Origin: Leptospira brenneri
GTDB lineage: Bacteria; Spirochaetota; Leptospiria; Leptospirales; Leptospiraceae
Assembly (NCBI RefSeq): GCF_002812125.1
Contig: NZ_NPDQ01000010.1
Location: forward strand, 25,824 to 89,823
Length of the DNA: 64,000 nt
Direction of reading: 5' to 3'
The number at the start of each line of letters is the position of its first letter. The first letter of the stretch is position 1. Below, one piece after another: positions 25,987-35,036 of this stretch. Below the pieces are notes generated by a model. That model had not been told where the DNA came from and did not search any database. It saw only the letters and a program-made list of their open reading frames with translations. Made by a program: the position numbers and the translations under genes.

Positions 25987-28900
25987 ATGCGTGTTCGAGG
26001 AATCGTTACAGTTCTCGTTCTCCTATCATTAGCAGTTGTGGGTTGTTCCCGCAAAAAGAAATCCATGCCGTTTTGGTTCTTATTGGGAACTGGTGGTGCG
26101 GTCTCCGATGCACGAGATGGTTTGGCTACTCCTCCCGATTCGAATGGGGTTCCCCTTCCTACTCCTGGTGATTCTGTTGGTGAAACAGATCCAGATGAAG
26201 TTCCAGGTAACAATTCCGAACAAGAAGTACCAACGCATGGTCCTGCTCGCGTGATTGGAACCATTGTTCCTGTTGTAGCCGGTGTTCCTGCCAACGTTGT
26301 TTGTGGAAATCCTGGTGCTCCGGCAGCTCCCGCTTGTGTTGATCTTACTTTAATCGCTGTTAAAATCGAGGTTGCCAATGGAGAGACGAACACACTTGTT
26401 GCGTCGACCTATGCAGAATCCAATGGTAAATTCCAATTCGACTTAACTGACCTTCCTAACAATAACTATCGAGTACTCATCAATACCGGGTATGGACTCA
26501 ATTATACTTACCAAGATTTTTCTTTTGTTTTTGATCCTACACAAAACCCTTACACTTTGGTGAATGTCGGAAACCTTCTCGCCGAACGTTTGTATTATGG
26601 ACAAGGTCCGGCTCAGTTTGTTGGTGTCGTGACTAGTCCTGGATTCTCGGGTGGCGGGGTTACGGTTCCTGCAGGTCCAATTGCAGGGATCACTGTTTCC
26701 ATCATTGATTCCAATGGAAATACAGTTGGTACAGGGGTCACTGGTTCCAATGGATCTTATGTAATTAATATCAATCCTCTCCCTAACGGAAATTATACGG
26801 TAGTTTACTCTGGTGATTCCGTCGAAGTATCAGGCCAACCCTTTGCCAATACTACTGAATTCATTCACTATACCTTTCCAGGAACCAATCCTAATACTGT
26901 AGCACAAGTTGATTTGGGAGAAACAAGTCTTCCTTGGATGGCAGCAACAGAAAGTGACCTTCATCTAACGGGAAATATACTGAACGGTGCAGTTCCTTCT
27001 GATTCTACCACCGTGTTCACAATCAAACTTAAGAACGAACAAGGTGCCGTTTTACAATCAGTTCAAATCACTGGGAATGGAAGTTTTGCCATCGAAGGAA
27101 GTTATCTGACCAACGGTGTTTACTACCTAGAAGTATCCAACCCTGTCTTTTACACAGTATCTCGATCCTTTTTGTTTACGGCTTCTCCCACTGGTGGAAC
27201 CAAGAATGTTGCCCTTACGGATCCGATTTACATCATTGCAAAACCTTCTCTTGTTACTGGATTTGTGAAAGATGCGAGTGGAAATCATGTGGCAGGTACT
27301 GTGATCAACGTAAGACCATCGGCAAACCAAGCACCGTCTAGACTTGTTTATTTGAAAGATGATCCGACCCTCGGTAGTGCGATTAAACTTTGGATTGCGG
27401 AAGCTCTGAGTGCAGTCGCAGGAACAAACTGTTCTTTAAATCCAACGGGTTCTATTTGTTCTTGTGCTGTCAATCCAACTGCTGCTTGTTTGGTGACCGT
27501 ACAAGGATCTGGCCCATGGGCGTACCAAACTTACGGAAACAAACTCTATGAAGTAAATCCAACTACTAAAGAAGTATCCTTTCTCGGAGCTAGTGGTCTT
27601 TGGGCTTATTATATCTCTGCTCCTGGGTTTGAAAACTATTGTGGGTCTAATGCTTCTCCTTGTTCTTCTAATCCACTCCAAGTGAGTTTGAACGGAAACA
27701 ACTACAATGCAGGAACGATTTCGCTCACTTCTATTGCTACTCGTTCCCAAATCCTTGGATCTATTTCTGTTCGTGACACAGCTCCGACAGCAAATTCAGT
27801 CCATACAAACCAATCAGGACTCTTTGTCGTTTTACTTGGAAATACTTCTTTAGATGGATCTGCATTGGCTCACATTACAACCACTTCTGCAGGACAGTTT
27901 AGTTTTGGTGGTAGTTCTTATGTTGTAACTCTGCCTGCCATCCTTCCTGTTCCATTTACCAATGATGAAACTGGTCGTGTGGCTTATGCACTCTACCAAT
28001 TGGGTACTGGTGCGGCAACAACTCTCGCACAATCACCTAATATTGCCAGAGCGAATGATAGCAATGCATCCATTGATGTCATCAATGGAAACGAATACAA
28101 TTTCCGCCAAAGTTCTTACCAACTGGTAGTTGTGGACCGAGTGGCTCCTTCTTATCAGTCCAGTTATTTATCTTCCACGAGTTTGGGTGTAGATACCTCT
28201 ACAGTGGCAACAAACCAATATGCTTCTACTCCAGCCGTATTCAATGTGAACGGAACTGTATTACATAGCCCAAGGGCTACTGTAACCGGCATTGTGACTG
28301 ATGCTGTTTCCACGCAAAACGTCAGCGGAGCTACGGTAACCCTTGGACGTCTGGTGGGTGGTAACTTTACTGCGGATGTTCGTCGGGACTGTTCTGGTGG
28401 ATTTGATTCTCCGAATTGTTCTGTTTCCTCTGCTAGAACATCTGGTTCCGACCAAGTAGTGGGATCTGTTTCTTCACAATCAAATGGAAGTTATAGTTTC
28501 CCATTTCTTTCTCCAGGTTCTTACCAACTCCGCGTGGAAAAAAATGGAATCACCACTTACTTCCCTGTAGAAGTGGGAACTGGTGGGGGAACCGTCGTTG
28601 TCAATACTCCTATCATTACCAATGATGGTCGTGGTCATTTATCTGGTTCTGTTAGAACTCCAGGTGGTTTCTCTTTCCTTGGAACTTATTCTCTAGAGAT
28701 TGTGGATCCGAATGGTGGAACACTTCGCCCATCGGCAGGGGTGCAACCTGCTTCGATTGCAACGGGAGCCACTATCTTCTCTAATGCCAGCCAATACACG
28801 ATTTTTAACATCAATGCAGGTCGTTGGAAAATTCGATTTGTATCGGCAGGTTATGCATCAGTGGAAGGGATTGTGGACATCCAAGCAGATGTGACCACAA

Positions 28901-29718
28901 ACTTTGATATCATTACCTTTGTTCCAGGAAGTCAAACTAGCGGTTCGATTTCGGGACGTGCTTTGTCTGCCTTGTATAACACGGGAGTTTGTAACCTAAC
29001 AGCTCGTATCCGTCCAGGTGTGAACGTCAAATCGGGTGCTTATGCGATTGATGCCAGTGGTGCGACCATTGCTTCTGTCAAAACATCCACAGATGGATCT
29101 TATGTGATTCCTTCCGTGCCACCAGGTAATTATACTTTAGAAGTATCTGGGTCTGGAAAACGTGGAGATTGTACCTCTGTATCTGAGAACTATTCCACAA
29201 CTTACAGGACGGTAGTCTCTGCGGGTTCGGAAACACCTCCTAATCAAAACATCTTAGTGACACCAATCCTTCCTGATAACGAGATGCGAGTGGTTCTTTC
29301 TTGGGGTGCGAAACCTCGTGACTTGGATTCCCATTTACAATATGGAAATTCTGCCAATAACAGAATCGTTTGGAATAACAAAACTCCTCTTGGTGCTGGT
29401 AACGGAAGTTTGGACTATGATATCACAACAGGATATGGTCCAGAAACCATCACACTCCAAGGTTCTGTTTGGAGCCAACCAAACCGTTATTACAGTATTT
29501 ACAATTGGTCTGGTGAAGCTCTTATGGGAATCTCTGGTGCCAATGTTCGGATCTTTAAAGGAAGTGTCGGTGAAGTGAGAAATTATTCCATCGCGCCAAA
29601 CCATTCTAATCGTTGGTGGAAAATCTTCTGTATTGCACAAGACAAAACTATTTCTGATGTGGGAACGGCAGGTTGTAATGCCTCCAACTTTATCGAAAAG
29701 TCGATGTATTCTAACTAA
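25987..29718 (+). CDS. Very large lipoprotein with carboxypeptidase-regulatory-like repeats
   Basis: 1243 residues with a signal peptide and lipobox AVVGC, so lipid-anchored. The mature protein is a string of beta-sandwich modules of CarboxypepD_reg/Cna-B type, recognised by recurring V-x-G-x-V-x(D/T) starts and GSYxxPxxxPGNY-type ends (for example GSYVININPLPNGNYTVVY and GSYVIPSVPPGNYTLEV); I count at least six. A central Cys-rich part (residues about 480-570) interrupts them. The last 150 residues (VVLSWGAKPRDLDSHL...) resemble DUF2135/YfaP-type domains. Probably an elongated surface protein. The promoter side contains a palindrome. Confidence 0.85.
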   Translation: MRVRGIVTVLVLLSLAVVGCSRKKKSMPFWFLLGTGGAVSDARDGLATPPDSNGVPLPTPGDSVGETDPDEVPGNNSEQEVPTHGPARVIGTIVPVVAGVPANVVCGNPGAPAAPACVDLTLIAVKIEVANGETNTLVASTYAESNGKFQFDLTDLPNNNYRVLINTGYGLNYTYQDFSFVFDPTQNPYTLVNVGNLLAERLYYGQGPAQFVGVVTSPGFSGGGVTVPAGPIAGITVSIIDSNGNTVGTGVTGSNGSYVININPLPNGNYTVVYSGDSVEVSGQPFANTTEFIHYTFPGTNPNTVAQVDLGETSLPWMAATESDLHLTGNILNGAVPSDSTTVFTIKLKNEQGAVLQSVQITGNGSFAIEGSYLTNGVYYLEVSNPVFYTVSRSFLFTASPTGGTKNVALTDPIYIIAKPSLVTGFVKDASGNHVAGTVINVRPSANQAPSRLVYLKDDPTLGSAIKLWIAEALSAVAGTNCSLNPTGSICSCAVNPTAACLVTVQGSGPWAYQTYGNKLYEVNPTTKEVSFLGASGLWAYYISAPGFENYCGSNASPCSSNPLQVSLNGNNYNAGTISLTSIATRSQILGSISVRDTAPTANSVHTNQSGLFVVLLGNTSLDGSALAHITTTSAGQFSFGGSSYVVTLPAILPVPFTNDETGRVAYALYQLGTGAATTLAQSPNIARANDSNASIDVINGNEYNFRQSSYQLVVVDRVAPSYQSSYLSSTSLGVDTSTVATNQYASTPAVFNVNGTVLHSPRATVTGIVTDAVSTQNVSGATVTLGRLVGGNFTADVRRDCSGGFDSPNCSVSSARTSGSDQVVGSVSSQSNGSYSFPFLSPGSYQLRVEKNGITTYFPVEVGTGGGTVVVNTPIITNDGRGHLSGSVRTPGGFSFLGTYSLEIVDPNGGTLRPSAGVQPASIATGATIFSNASQYTIFNINAGRWKIRFVSAGYASVEGIVDIQADVTTNFDIITFVPGSQTSGSISGRALSALYNTGVCNLTARIRPGVNVKSGAYAIDASGATIASVKTSTDGSYVIPSVPPGNYTLEVSGSGKRGDCTSVSENYSTTYRTVVSAGSETPPNQNILVTPILPDNEMRVVLSWGAKPRDLDSHLQYGNSANNRIVWNNKTPLGAGNGSLDYDITTGYGPETITLQGSVWSQPNRYYSIYNWSGEALMGISGANVRIFKGSVGEVRNYSIAPNHSNRWWKIFCIAQDKTISDVGTAGCNASNFIEKSMYSN

Positions 29719-29842
29719 TCGACAAAGGAATATTCTAAACTGTATCCAAAGTCTGGATGCAGTTTGTAATCGAGGGAAAGGTAAGAGAAATTCAAACGGT
29801 TCTTAACGAAAGGTTTGAGATACTTATACTGGGGGAACTCTT

Positions 29843-30625
29843 TTAGGAAAGGACAGTAACAGAATACTGTCCTTTTTTTTCGCTTACTTGCAAATCTAGA
29901 TCATAAAGTTGTGATAGATTCTGGTCTGTTAACACTTCGTTTTTATTCCCAAAACTAATCACATTTCCTTCTTTGAGTAATAACACCTTTGAAAAGTCTT
30001 CGGGGATTTCTTCGATTCTGTGGGTGATGAGAATTCTTGTGAGTTTGGGATTGTTGTTTTTCAACTGGAATAGAGATTTTCCAAAATCAGTTCTTGCCGT
30101 GATGTCCAAGGTGGCCGTGGGTTCATCGAGTACTAAGATTTCCTTCCCCAAACCAAAGGCACGTAGAAGTAATACCTTCATTTTTTCCCCAGAAGAGAGT
30201 GTAGAATAAATTTGGTTTCTTTTATGACTTAAACCTATTGAGTTTAACAAGGATTCTGCGGTTTTTTCTTGTAGTTCTGTTGGGTCTTTGTAAAGTCCTA
30301 GAGTTCCTATCACACCAGTGAGTACCATTTCAAATGTGGAAAGTCTTTGTAATAAAGATTCTTGGTGACCAGGTTGCACCATCCCAATGCGATTTTGTAA
30401 AGGAGCCATCGGTGTCTCGCCATAAGTTTCACCAAAGGCGGAAATCGAGCCAGTAGTGGGCCATGAATAACCAAAGAGTAGATTGATGAGCGTTGTTTTA
30501 CCAGCTCCGTTCCTACCGATGATGGCAAGAGAATCACCTTGGTTCAGTGAAAAATTAACATTGTCTAAAATCTTTTTGTCTGTTCTTACAAAAGAAACAG
30601 AATCAAAACGTATCACTTCACTCAT
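29843..30625 (-). CDS. ABC transporter ATP-binding protein
   Basis: 260 residues with the complete ABC ATPase set: Walker A GRNGAGKTT, Q-loop QPGHQES, signature LSSGEKMK, Walker B ILVLDEPTATLD and the His in ILITHRIEEI. The family is cytosolic and attaches to a permease or acts in a non-transport role. No permease gene is adjacent. Its start overlaps the stop of the GHKL-HDOD gene by 8 bases, so the two are coupled. It most resembles single-subunit iron or ModF-like ATPases; the substrate is open. Confidence 0.9.
   Translation of the reverse strand: MSEVIRFDSVSFVRTDKKILDNVNFSLNQGDSLAIIGRNGAGKTTLINLLFGYSWPTTGSISAFGETYGETPMAPLQNRIGMVQPGHQESLLQRLSTFEMVLTGVIGTLGLYKDPTELQEKTAESLLNSIGLSHKRNQIYSTLSSGEKMKVLLLRAFGLGKEILVLDEPTATLDITARTDFGKSLFQLKNNNPKLTRILITHRIEEIPEDFSKVLLLKEGNVISFGNKNEVLTDQNLSQLYDLDLQVSEKKGQYSVTVLS
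29848..29880 (+). terminator. Terminator of the large lipoprotein gene, lying inside the end of the convergent ABC gene
   Basis: AAAGGACAGTA (29848-29858) pairs perfectly with TACTGTCCTTT (29865-29875), 6-base loop, followed by T8 in total. The same bases encode the last residues of the ABC ATPase on the other strand, so the hairpin has two roles. Confidence 0.8.
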
Positions 30626-32111
30626 TCGATTTTTTAAATAAAAGTTCGATTTTATTCACTGCAGCAGAGAACACATCGATATTATCTAAATTAAATTTTG
30701 CGAGTAGGATTTTGTCAATCGCATAGAAACCTTTTTTCTGTTCATGATAATCTGCCATCATATTTGCCATATAGATGACTTCTACAAGATCACGAAGTTC
30801 CGGTGGTGCTAAAAATGGTTTGTGATGGTACTCAATGGCAACACGTAGATCCATTGGAAATTCCCATTTTTCGGCAAGTAAAGCTCCTAGTTGCGGGTGG
30901 CTTAGTCCAATTGCCATCTCTTCTAAAAGGGTTGAGTTTCCAGAATCAACCCCTCTTTGATAGGTTTCTAATTTTTTAAAGAAACCTCGATCCACGGAAA
31001 GTAAAAGGAATTTCCCTATATCGTGTAACAAGGCACTGACGGCAATGATATCGGCGATTTTATTTGTATGGTTGTTTTCAGTTGCCAAGTACCTTGCATA
31101 ATAACTGCAACGACTGGAATGATCCCAAACATCCATCATCTTACCATACTGACCATCCATAATTTTACGAACTCCAGAAACATAGAGTAGGTTTCTTAGG
31201 TTTTTTAGTCCGACAACTTTGACCGCTTGTAAGATAGAGCTTACTTGGCTTCTGTTGGCAAAAAAAGCAGAGTTGGATAGTTTTAATAGGTCAGCAGAAA
31301 GAGCAGGGTTCTTTTCGATTTCTTGAGAAATCATATGTAAATCAGAATCTGGATTGTTACAGAGCTGAATGATTTTCGTAAGTGAATGCGGCAGTGGCGG
31401 AAGGCCATCAATTTCGTTGAGAAGTTTTGTTTTTAAATCTGTTTGGATTTCTACTGGTGTAGTGACTTCTGGTACAGACAGTGTAGCGCGTGTTATTTTG
31501 TCATTTGTGAAGATTTTGAATTTTTCAGAACCAATTCCTGAGTTTTTTAAAAGTAGTTGGATGAGTACTAACCCTAAACCGGCGGACTCCGTACTGTCTG
31601 AAACATCGGTAAAAGCATCAGACAGGTCATTATAATTTTTTGCGACTTCGATCCTTCGATTAATTCTTGCTAGTTCTTCTTTCGTGATGGGTGCGTTGTT
31701 TTCAACAGCGAAGTGGATAGACTTTCCTTCCACTTTCATGAGTAGACTAATGTAGTAATTTCCGCCGTCTAACCGCTCCAATTGTTCGTTCCATTTCATG
31801 ATGATGTTTTCTTGGAATCGGGACATTCCCTTAGCATAATCACCGGCATTTTGGATGTCTAAATTTTCACGGGTAAAATAATCACGTTTTGCGTTTGCTT
31901 TATTGGCATTCATCAGAAGTTCTTTTAGGACAGTAAAGATGACTTCTACTAAATAAAGTTTGTCCATATACCCCATTACATGGACAAGTAATGCGTATAT
32001 CTCCTGATTTTGTTCTTCTGTAACAAAGTAAAAGTTAATTCTAGATTCTTTTGCGGTTTCTAATTGAGAGATAATATCTTGAAAATTCACAAACGCTTTT
32101 TCCCGTAACAC
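30618..32111 (-). CDS. GHKL-ATPase-like and HDOD fusion signalling protein
   Basis: 497 residues. Residues 55-220 look like a histidine-kinase-type ATPase fold: N-box KELLMNANKANAK and a G-box SAGLGLVLIQLLLKNSG, but the DxGxG stretch is ENNAPI. Residues 230-430 are an HDOD domain (LPPLPHSLTKIIQLCNN, ALLHDIGKFLLL keeps HD, LSHPQLGALLAEKWEFP), a non-enzymatic or degenerate HD domain used in signalling. The protein is cytosolic. It is translated just upstream of the ABC ATPase. Which domain senses and which responds is unknown. Confidence 0.8.
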   Translation of the reverse strand: MLREKAFVNFQDIISQLETAKESRINFYFVTEEQNQEIYALLVHVMGYMDKLYLVEVIFTVLKELLMNANKANAKRDYFTRENLDIQNAGDYAKGMSRFQENIIMKWNEQLERLDGGNYYISLLMKVEGKSIHFAVENNAPITKEELARINRRIEVAKNYNDLSDAFTDVSDSTESAGLGLVLIQLLLKNSGIGSEKFKIFTNDKITRATLSVPEVTTPVEIQTDLKTKLLNEIDGLPPLPHSLTKIIQLCNNPDSDLHMISQEIEKNPALSADLLKLSNSAFFANRSQVSSILQAVKVVGLKNLRNLLYVSGVRKIMDGQYGKMMDVWDHSSRCSYYARYLATENNHTNKIADIIAVSALLHDIGKFLLLSVDRGFFKKLETYQRGVDSGNSTLLEEMAIGLSHPQLGALLAEKWEFPMDLRVAIEYHHKPFLAPPELRDLVEVIYMANMMADYHEQKKGFYAIDKILLAKFNLDNIDVFSAAVNKIELLFKKSNE

Positions 32112-32217
32112 TCTTATATTTTAAATTCTTTTGGACGCAATAGATATTTTTTTCCCATCAATTTCTATTTTGTCCCAGGGTAATTGTATAGTGATTACAA
32201 CAGTGGAGGAAATCACT

Positions 32218-32403
32218 ATGGATATGTTAGACCAAATGAATTTGCATTTACTTATGCAAGAGAGGTTGGAAAAAATTTTAGAAGATCTCGAAAAAAGACC
32301 TAAGGGAAAATCGAAAAAATCAAAATCTTTTGATCGAATTCCCGCAAACAAAGAACGTGCTGAGTGGAATTTACAAGAAATACCAGTTCTATTCGGTGCT
32401 TAA
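32218..32403 (+). CDS. Small protein of unknown function
   Basis: 61 residues from ATG 32218, which has GGAGGA 7 bases upstream; the open frame starts further back (32131) without a ribosome site. The protein is basic and polar with a helical, coiled-coil-like N-terminal half (LLMQERLEKILEDLEKR) and no Cys. Its end overlaps the convergent DUF115 gene by four bases. The excellent ribosome site supports it as real. Confidence 0.55.
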   Translation: MDMLDQMNLHLLMQERLEKILEDLEKRPKGKSKKSKSFDRIPANKERAEWNLQEIPVLFGA

Positions 32404-33821
32404 CTTAGTGAAAACCGCAACCAAGTGTTAAGAGTTTTCCTATGGATGATGCCGGAATGGTCTTGGTCAGCCCACTTTGCCAATTCCGCTAACGATGGGG
32501 GAAATCCCTGAAATGATTGGAGAGAATGTTCCCTTCCTTTCGTAAAGGAGAAAGGTTTTTCTTTGATTTCAGAAAGAAATTGAATGTTTGATGGAGATCC
32601 TTGTGGATTGATTTGGTTCCAGGCTGTTTGATTTTTTCCCTTTCTCTCACCAGAATACAAACGTTTGGTGGTAAGTTCTAAACTCTTTTTCCTATTCGTT
32701 TCTGGTAAATAATATCTTTCGTACCCAGTCCCTTTGCAATGAGACTTCCCACGTTCTGCAAGGTAACTAACCCCACTCACAAAAAAATCTCTTTGTTCCA
32801 TTTTATCAGTAATAGCTAGAACCATTCCAAATAAATTCAAACTAGGATTAGAATAGTGGGGCCACTCCTTTCCACTGGTTTTCATTAGTAGGTGTTCTAC
32901 TATTTGATCTAGAGGATGTCCGGTATTTACCAAAATTTTTGGATTCGGGAGTTCAAAAATATGTGCCGATCCACCTAACCAAGTGATGATGGGGATGTCT
33001 TTTGGAAGATCCACTAAAAAATGATATGTGGTTCCCCGACCAGAATCAAAGGAAACAATATAATCGGGGATAATTCCATTGGGTAATAGATATCCAACTG
33101 AGGTATCACTTGCAAAAATTAGAAAATGTTTACGTTCCTCTTTGATCTTTATGAGATCCAATTCTAAACCTGGACTGGCACCGATGAATAGAACGGAAGT
33201 TTTGCTTTTTTGGAATGATTGGAACCATTCAATGTTAGTTTTTGAACTGGCTAAGTTCATCCTATTTTTTAAATAGTTATGAGTCCAAACTTTCTGAAAA
33301 TGTTGGATGGTGTTTTGGTTTACCCCGCTCGAAGATAATTGTGATTGGAAATGGTTTTGGCAGTTTCGAATGAGTTCTGGAAATATTCTTTCATAACTAG
33401 GAGTTGTGTACAAACTCCATTTCGATTGGGAAGAAGAGCCTGAGGCATTTGGGAGATTTTTGATTTTTTCCTTTAAATCCAACCAATTCGGGGTGGGCCC
33501 CGTTACAAAAAAGAAACTGAATTCCTTGGATATCGATTGTTCTTTTAAAATTTGTATTTCTGTTTGGAATTCTTCTAACTCATAAATCGCCTGGATCGGT
33601 TCCCAAAAAACAATAGTTTGGTGACGATTGGAGGATTCTAAGTAAGACCTAACAATATGCAAAGCCCCAATGCCGAGAACAACTGGAATGGAATCATCGC
33701 GAACGTTTGAAAGAAATCTCGAAGCCTCCTTTTCAGGGGAGACTCTCGAATGTAGATAAGAATTGTCGGGTGTTTGAAAATTATAGAGAAGTTTGTTTTG
33801 AAAGAGGGGAGTTAGAGGAAT
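32400..33821 (-). CDS. DUF115/Maf-like protein, apparent AUU start
   Basis: About 473 residues if read from the ATT at 33821. The core (LFIGASPGLELDLIKIKEER, PDYIVSFDSG, LGGSAHIFEL) matches DUF115/MptE-like proteins, which include flagellin glycosylation-associated Maf proteins. The only ordinary start is TTG 33662, but the upstream frame stays open with family-like sequence: YLHSRVSPEKEASRFLS and IPVVLGIGALHIV. The first codon with a ribosome site is ATT, with AAGAGG 8 bases before it inside the previous gene's stop region. The role is probably glycosylation or sugar transfer in the envelope (family inference). Confidence 0.75.
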   Translation of the reverse strand: MPLTPLFQNKLLYNFQTPDNSYLHSRVSPEKEASRFLSNVRDDSIPVVLGIGALHIVRSYLESSNRHQTIVFWEPIQAIYELEEFQTEIQILKEQSISKEFSFFFVTGPTPNWLDLKEKIKNLPNASGSSSQSKWSLYTTPSYERIFPELIRNCQNHFQSQLSSSGVNQNTIQHFQKVWTHNYLKNRMNLASSKTNIEWFQSFQKSKTSVLFIGASPGLELDLIKIKEERKHFLIFASDTSVGYLLPNGIIPDYIVSFDSGRGTTYHFLVDLPKDIPIITWLGGSAHIFELPNPKILVNTGHPLDQIVEHLLMKTSGKEWPHYSNPSLNLFGMVLAITDKMEQRDFFVSGVSYLAERGKSHCKGTGYERYYLPETNRKKSLELTTKRLYSGERKGKNQTAWNQINPQGSPSNIQFLSEIKEKPFSFTKGREHSLQSFQGFPPSLAELAKWADQDHSGIIHRKTLNTWLRFSLS

Positions 33822-33833
33822 GGGAGTAACCTC

Positions 33834-34307
33834 TTAGTCCTCATCATCCTCGTCTGCATCATCATCGTCATCAGAGTCGTCGTCGAAATCATCATCGTCG
33901 TCATCTTCGTCTTCATCATCTGAATCATCACCAAATTCGTCTTCAAAACCATCTTCAAGTTCTGGTTTGCGTGCTTCTTCTTCTGGAATGAAATCTTCTT
34001 CGATATCTTCCTCAGCGTGTGGCGCAAAAGAGGTTCCAGCAGTGGAAGTAACACCAGCCAGTTTGTCTTTTTCTGCTTGGAGAAGGGCTTTTTCTTCGGA
34101 GGAAAGATATTTCCATTGCACCATGTCATTTGTGAGTGCATATAATGCTTGAACTGTTAATTTACGGTTCTTTAATTTTTTAGGGAGAGTGACCTTTTCA
34201 ATTTTATCGATGGTGCTGAAACCGGCCACGCAAGTTTCGTATTTTTTTTCCCGGCAAAGTTCTATTAAGGATACGATATCGAAGTCTTCTTTATGCGATT
34301 GGCTCAT
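33834..34307 (-). CDS. Protein with small folded N-domain and highly acidic tail, possibly omega-like
   Basis: 157 residues from ATG 34307 (GGGGAA about 9 bases upstream). Residues 1-75 are folded: KKYETCVAGFSTIDKIEK and RKLTVQALYALTND recall the pattern of RNA polymerase omega/Rpb6 (Y-E-x-x-V ... T-V-x-A-L), but similarity is faint. The last about 45 residues are almost only Asp and Glu. An acidic tail on an RNA polymerase-associated protein would recall delta subunits. The gene ends where the DUF115 gene begins, so they form an operon. Function unproven. Confidence 0.6.
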   Translation of the reverse strand: MSQSHKEDFDIVSLIELCREKKYETCVAGFSTIDKIEKVTLPKKLKNRKLTVQALYALTNDMVQWKYLSSEEKALLQAEKDKLAGVTSTAGTSFAPHAEEDIEEDFIPEEEARKPELEDGFEDEFGDDSDDEDEDDDDDDFDDDSDDDDDADEDDED

Positions 34308-34445
34308 GTTTTTTGATTCCCCGGAGGAAGTGAGTGGAATGTTAGACCAGACTGAGGGGTGGGGGTCAGATGTCAAGGGAAAGTTCGAAAACGGGCTTTA
34401 CAGACCTTCTCCCAGTCCAAACCATGGGGATGGATCGTCCAATAT

Positions 34446-35036
34446 ATGGGCTTTATGAAAACCTCCCTCATCTCAATTGTTAGTTTATGTCTCATTAGTT
34501 GCGCCCCAGCGAAATCCACCTATTTTGGTGAGGAGAATTGGGTCGGGCTTACCGCAAGTGGTGCCGAAATTTCTTTTTCAAAACTCGAAAAAGAGGAAAT
34601 CGCCCTCAATGTTTACTCACCAGACTGTGTTCCTTGTTGGAAAGAAATACCCACACTCAATCTCCTGCATGCTGAAATCGAAAGTCAGTTTCCTTCGAAA
34701 GCATTGTACATGATTGTGGATCCTTACCAAGTTGTTCCAGATATTTCCGACGATCGTCCGTTTGGTGAAGTCTATCAATTAGCAAAAGAAAGAATGGCGA
34801 TCGAAGTCAAAAACAGAAAAATTCAAGTTCCTATTGTGTTTATGAAACCACCATTTCGAGTGAAAGAGGGGAGTTTGATTACGGGCACTCCCGAAACGAT
34901 GTTATTTGTAACAAAACCAATGCGATTGTATTATAATTTTCTCGGTGCGATTTCGGAACAAGTATCGGTAGACTTAATTCGAAGAGATGCAAAGTTTAAT
35001 TTCTTTCGACACCAATTTGGAATGGAATCATTATGA
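34446..35036 (+). CDS. Lipoprotein with thioredoxin-like (TlpA-type) domain
   Basis: 196 residues from ATG 34446 (ATG 34455 is also possible). The signal peptide ends at lipobox LISC. Residues 50-75 (ALNVYSPDCVPCWKEIPTLN) hold a CxxC active site typical of TlpA/ResA-like thiol-disulfide oxidoreductases; the Pro-containing strand QVPIVFM follows. It is probably anchored in the envelope and acts on disulfides or cytochrome maturation partners (inference). The stop overlaps the amidotransferase start (ATGA). Confidence 0.8.
   Translation: MGFMKTSLISIVSLCLISCAPAKSTYFGEENWVGLTASGAEISFSKLEKEEIALNVYSPDCVPCWKEIPTLNLLHAEIESQFPSKALYMIVDPYQVVPDISDDRPFGEVYQLAKERMAIEVKNRKIQVPIVFMKPPFRVKEGSLITGTPETMLFVTKPMRLYYNFLGAISEQVSVDLIRRDAKFNFFRHQFGMESL

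Noticed and set aside
29843..29902. Frameshift in the A8 run at the end of the ABC gene extending the ATPase
   Set aside because: The unshifted end already resembles the natural family C-terminus, so there is no need for a frameshift; the tail is reported only as a remnant.
33812..34141. Minus-strand frame rich in Met and Thr over the acidic-tail gene
   Set aside because: It is a shift of the GAT/GAC repeat that codes the acidic tail and has no start or family support.
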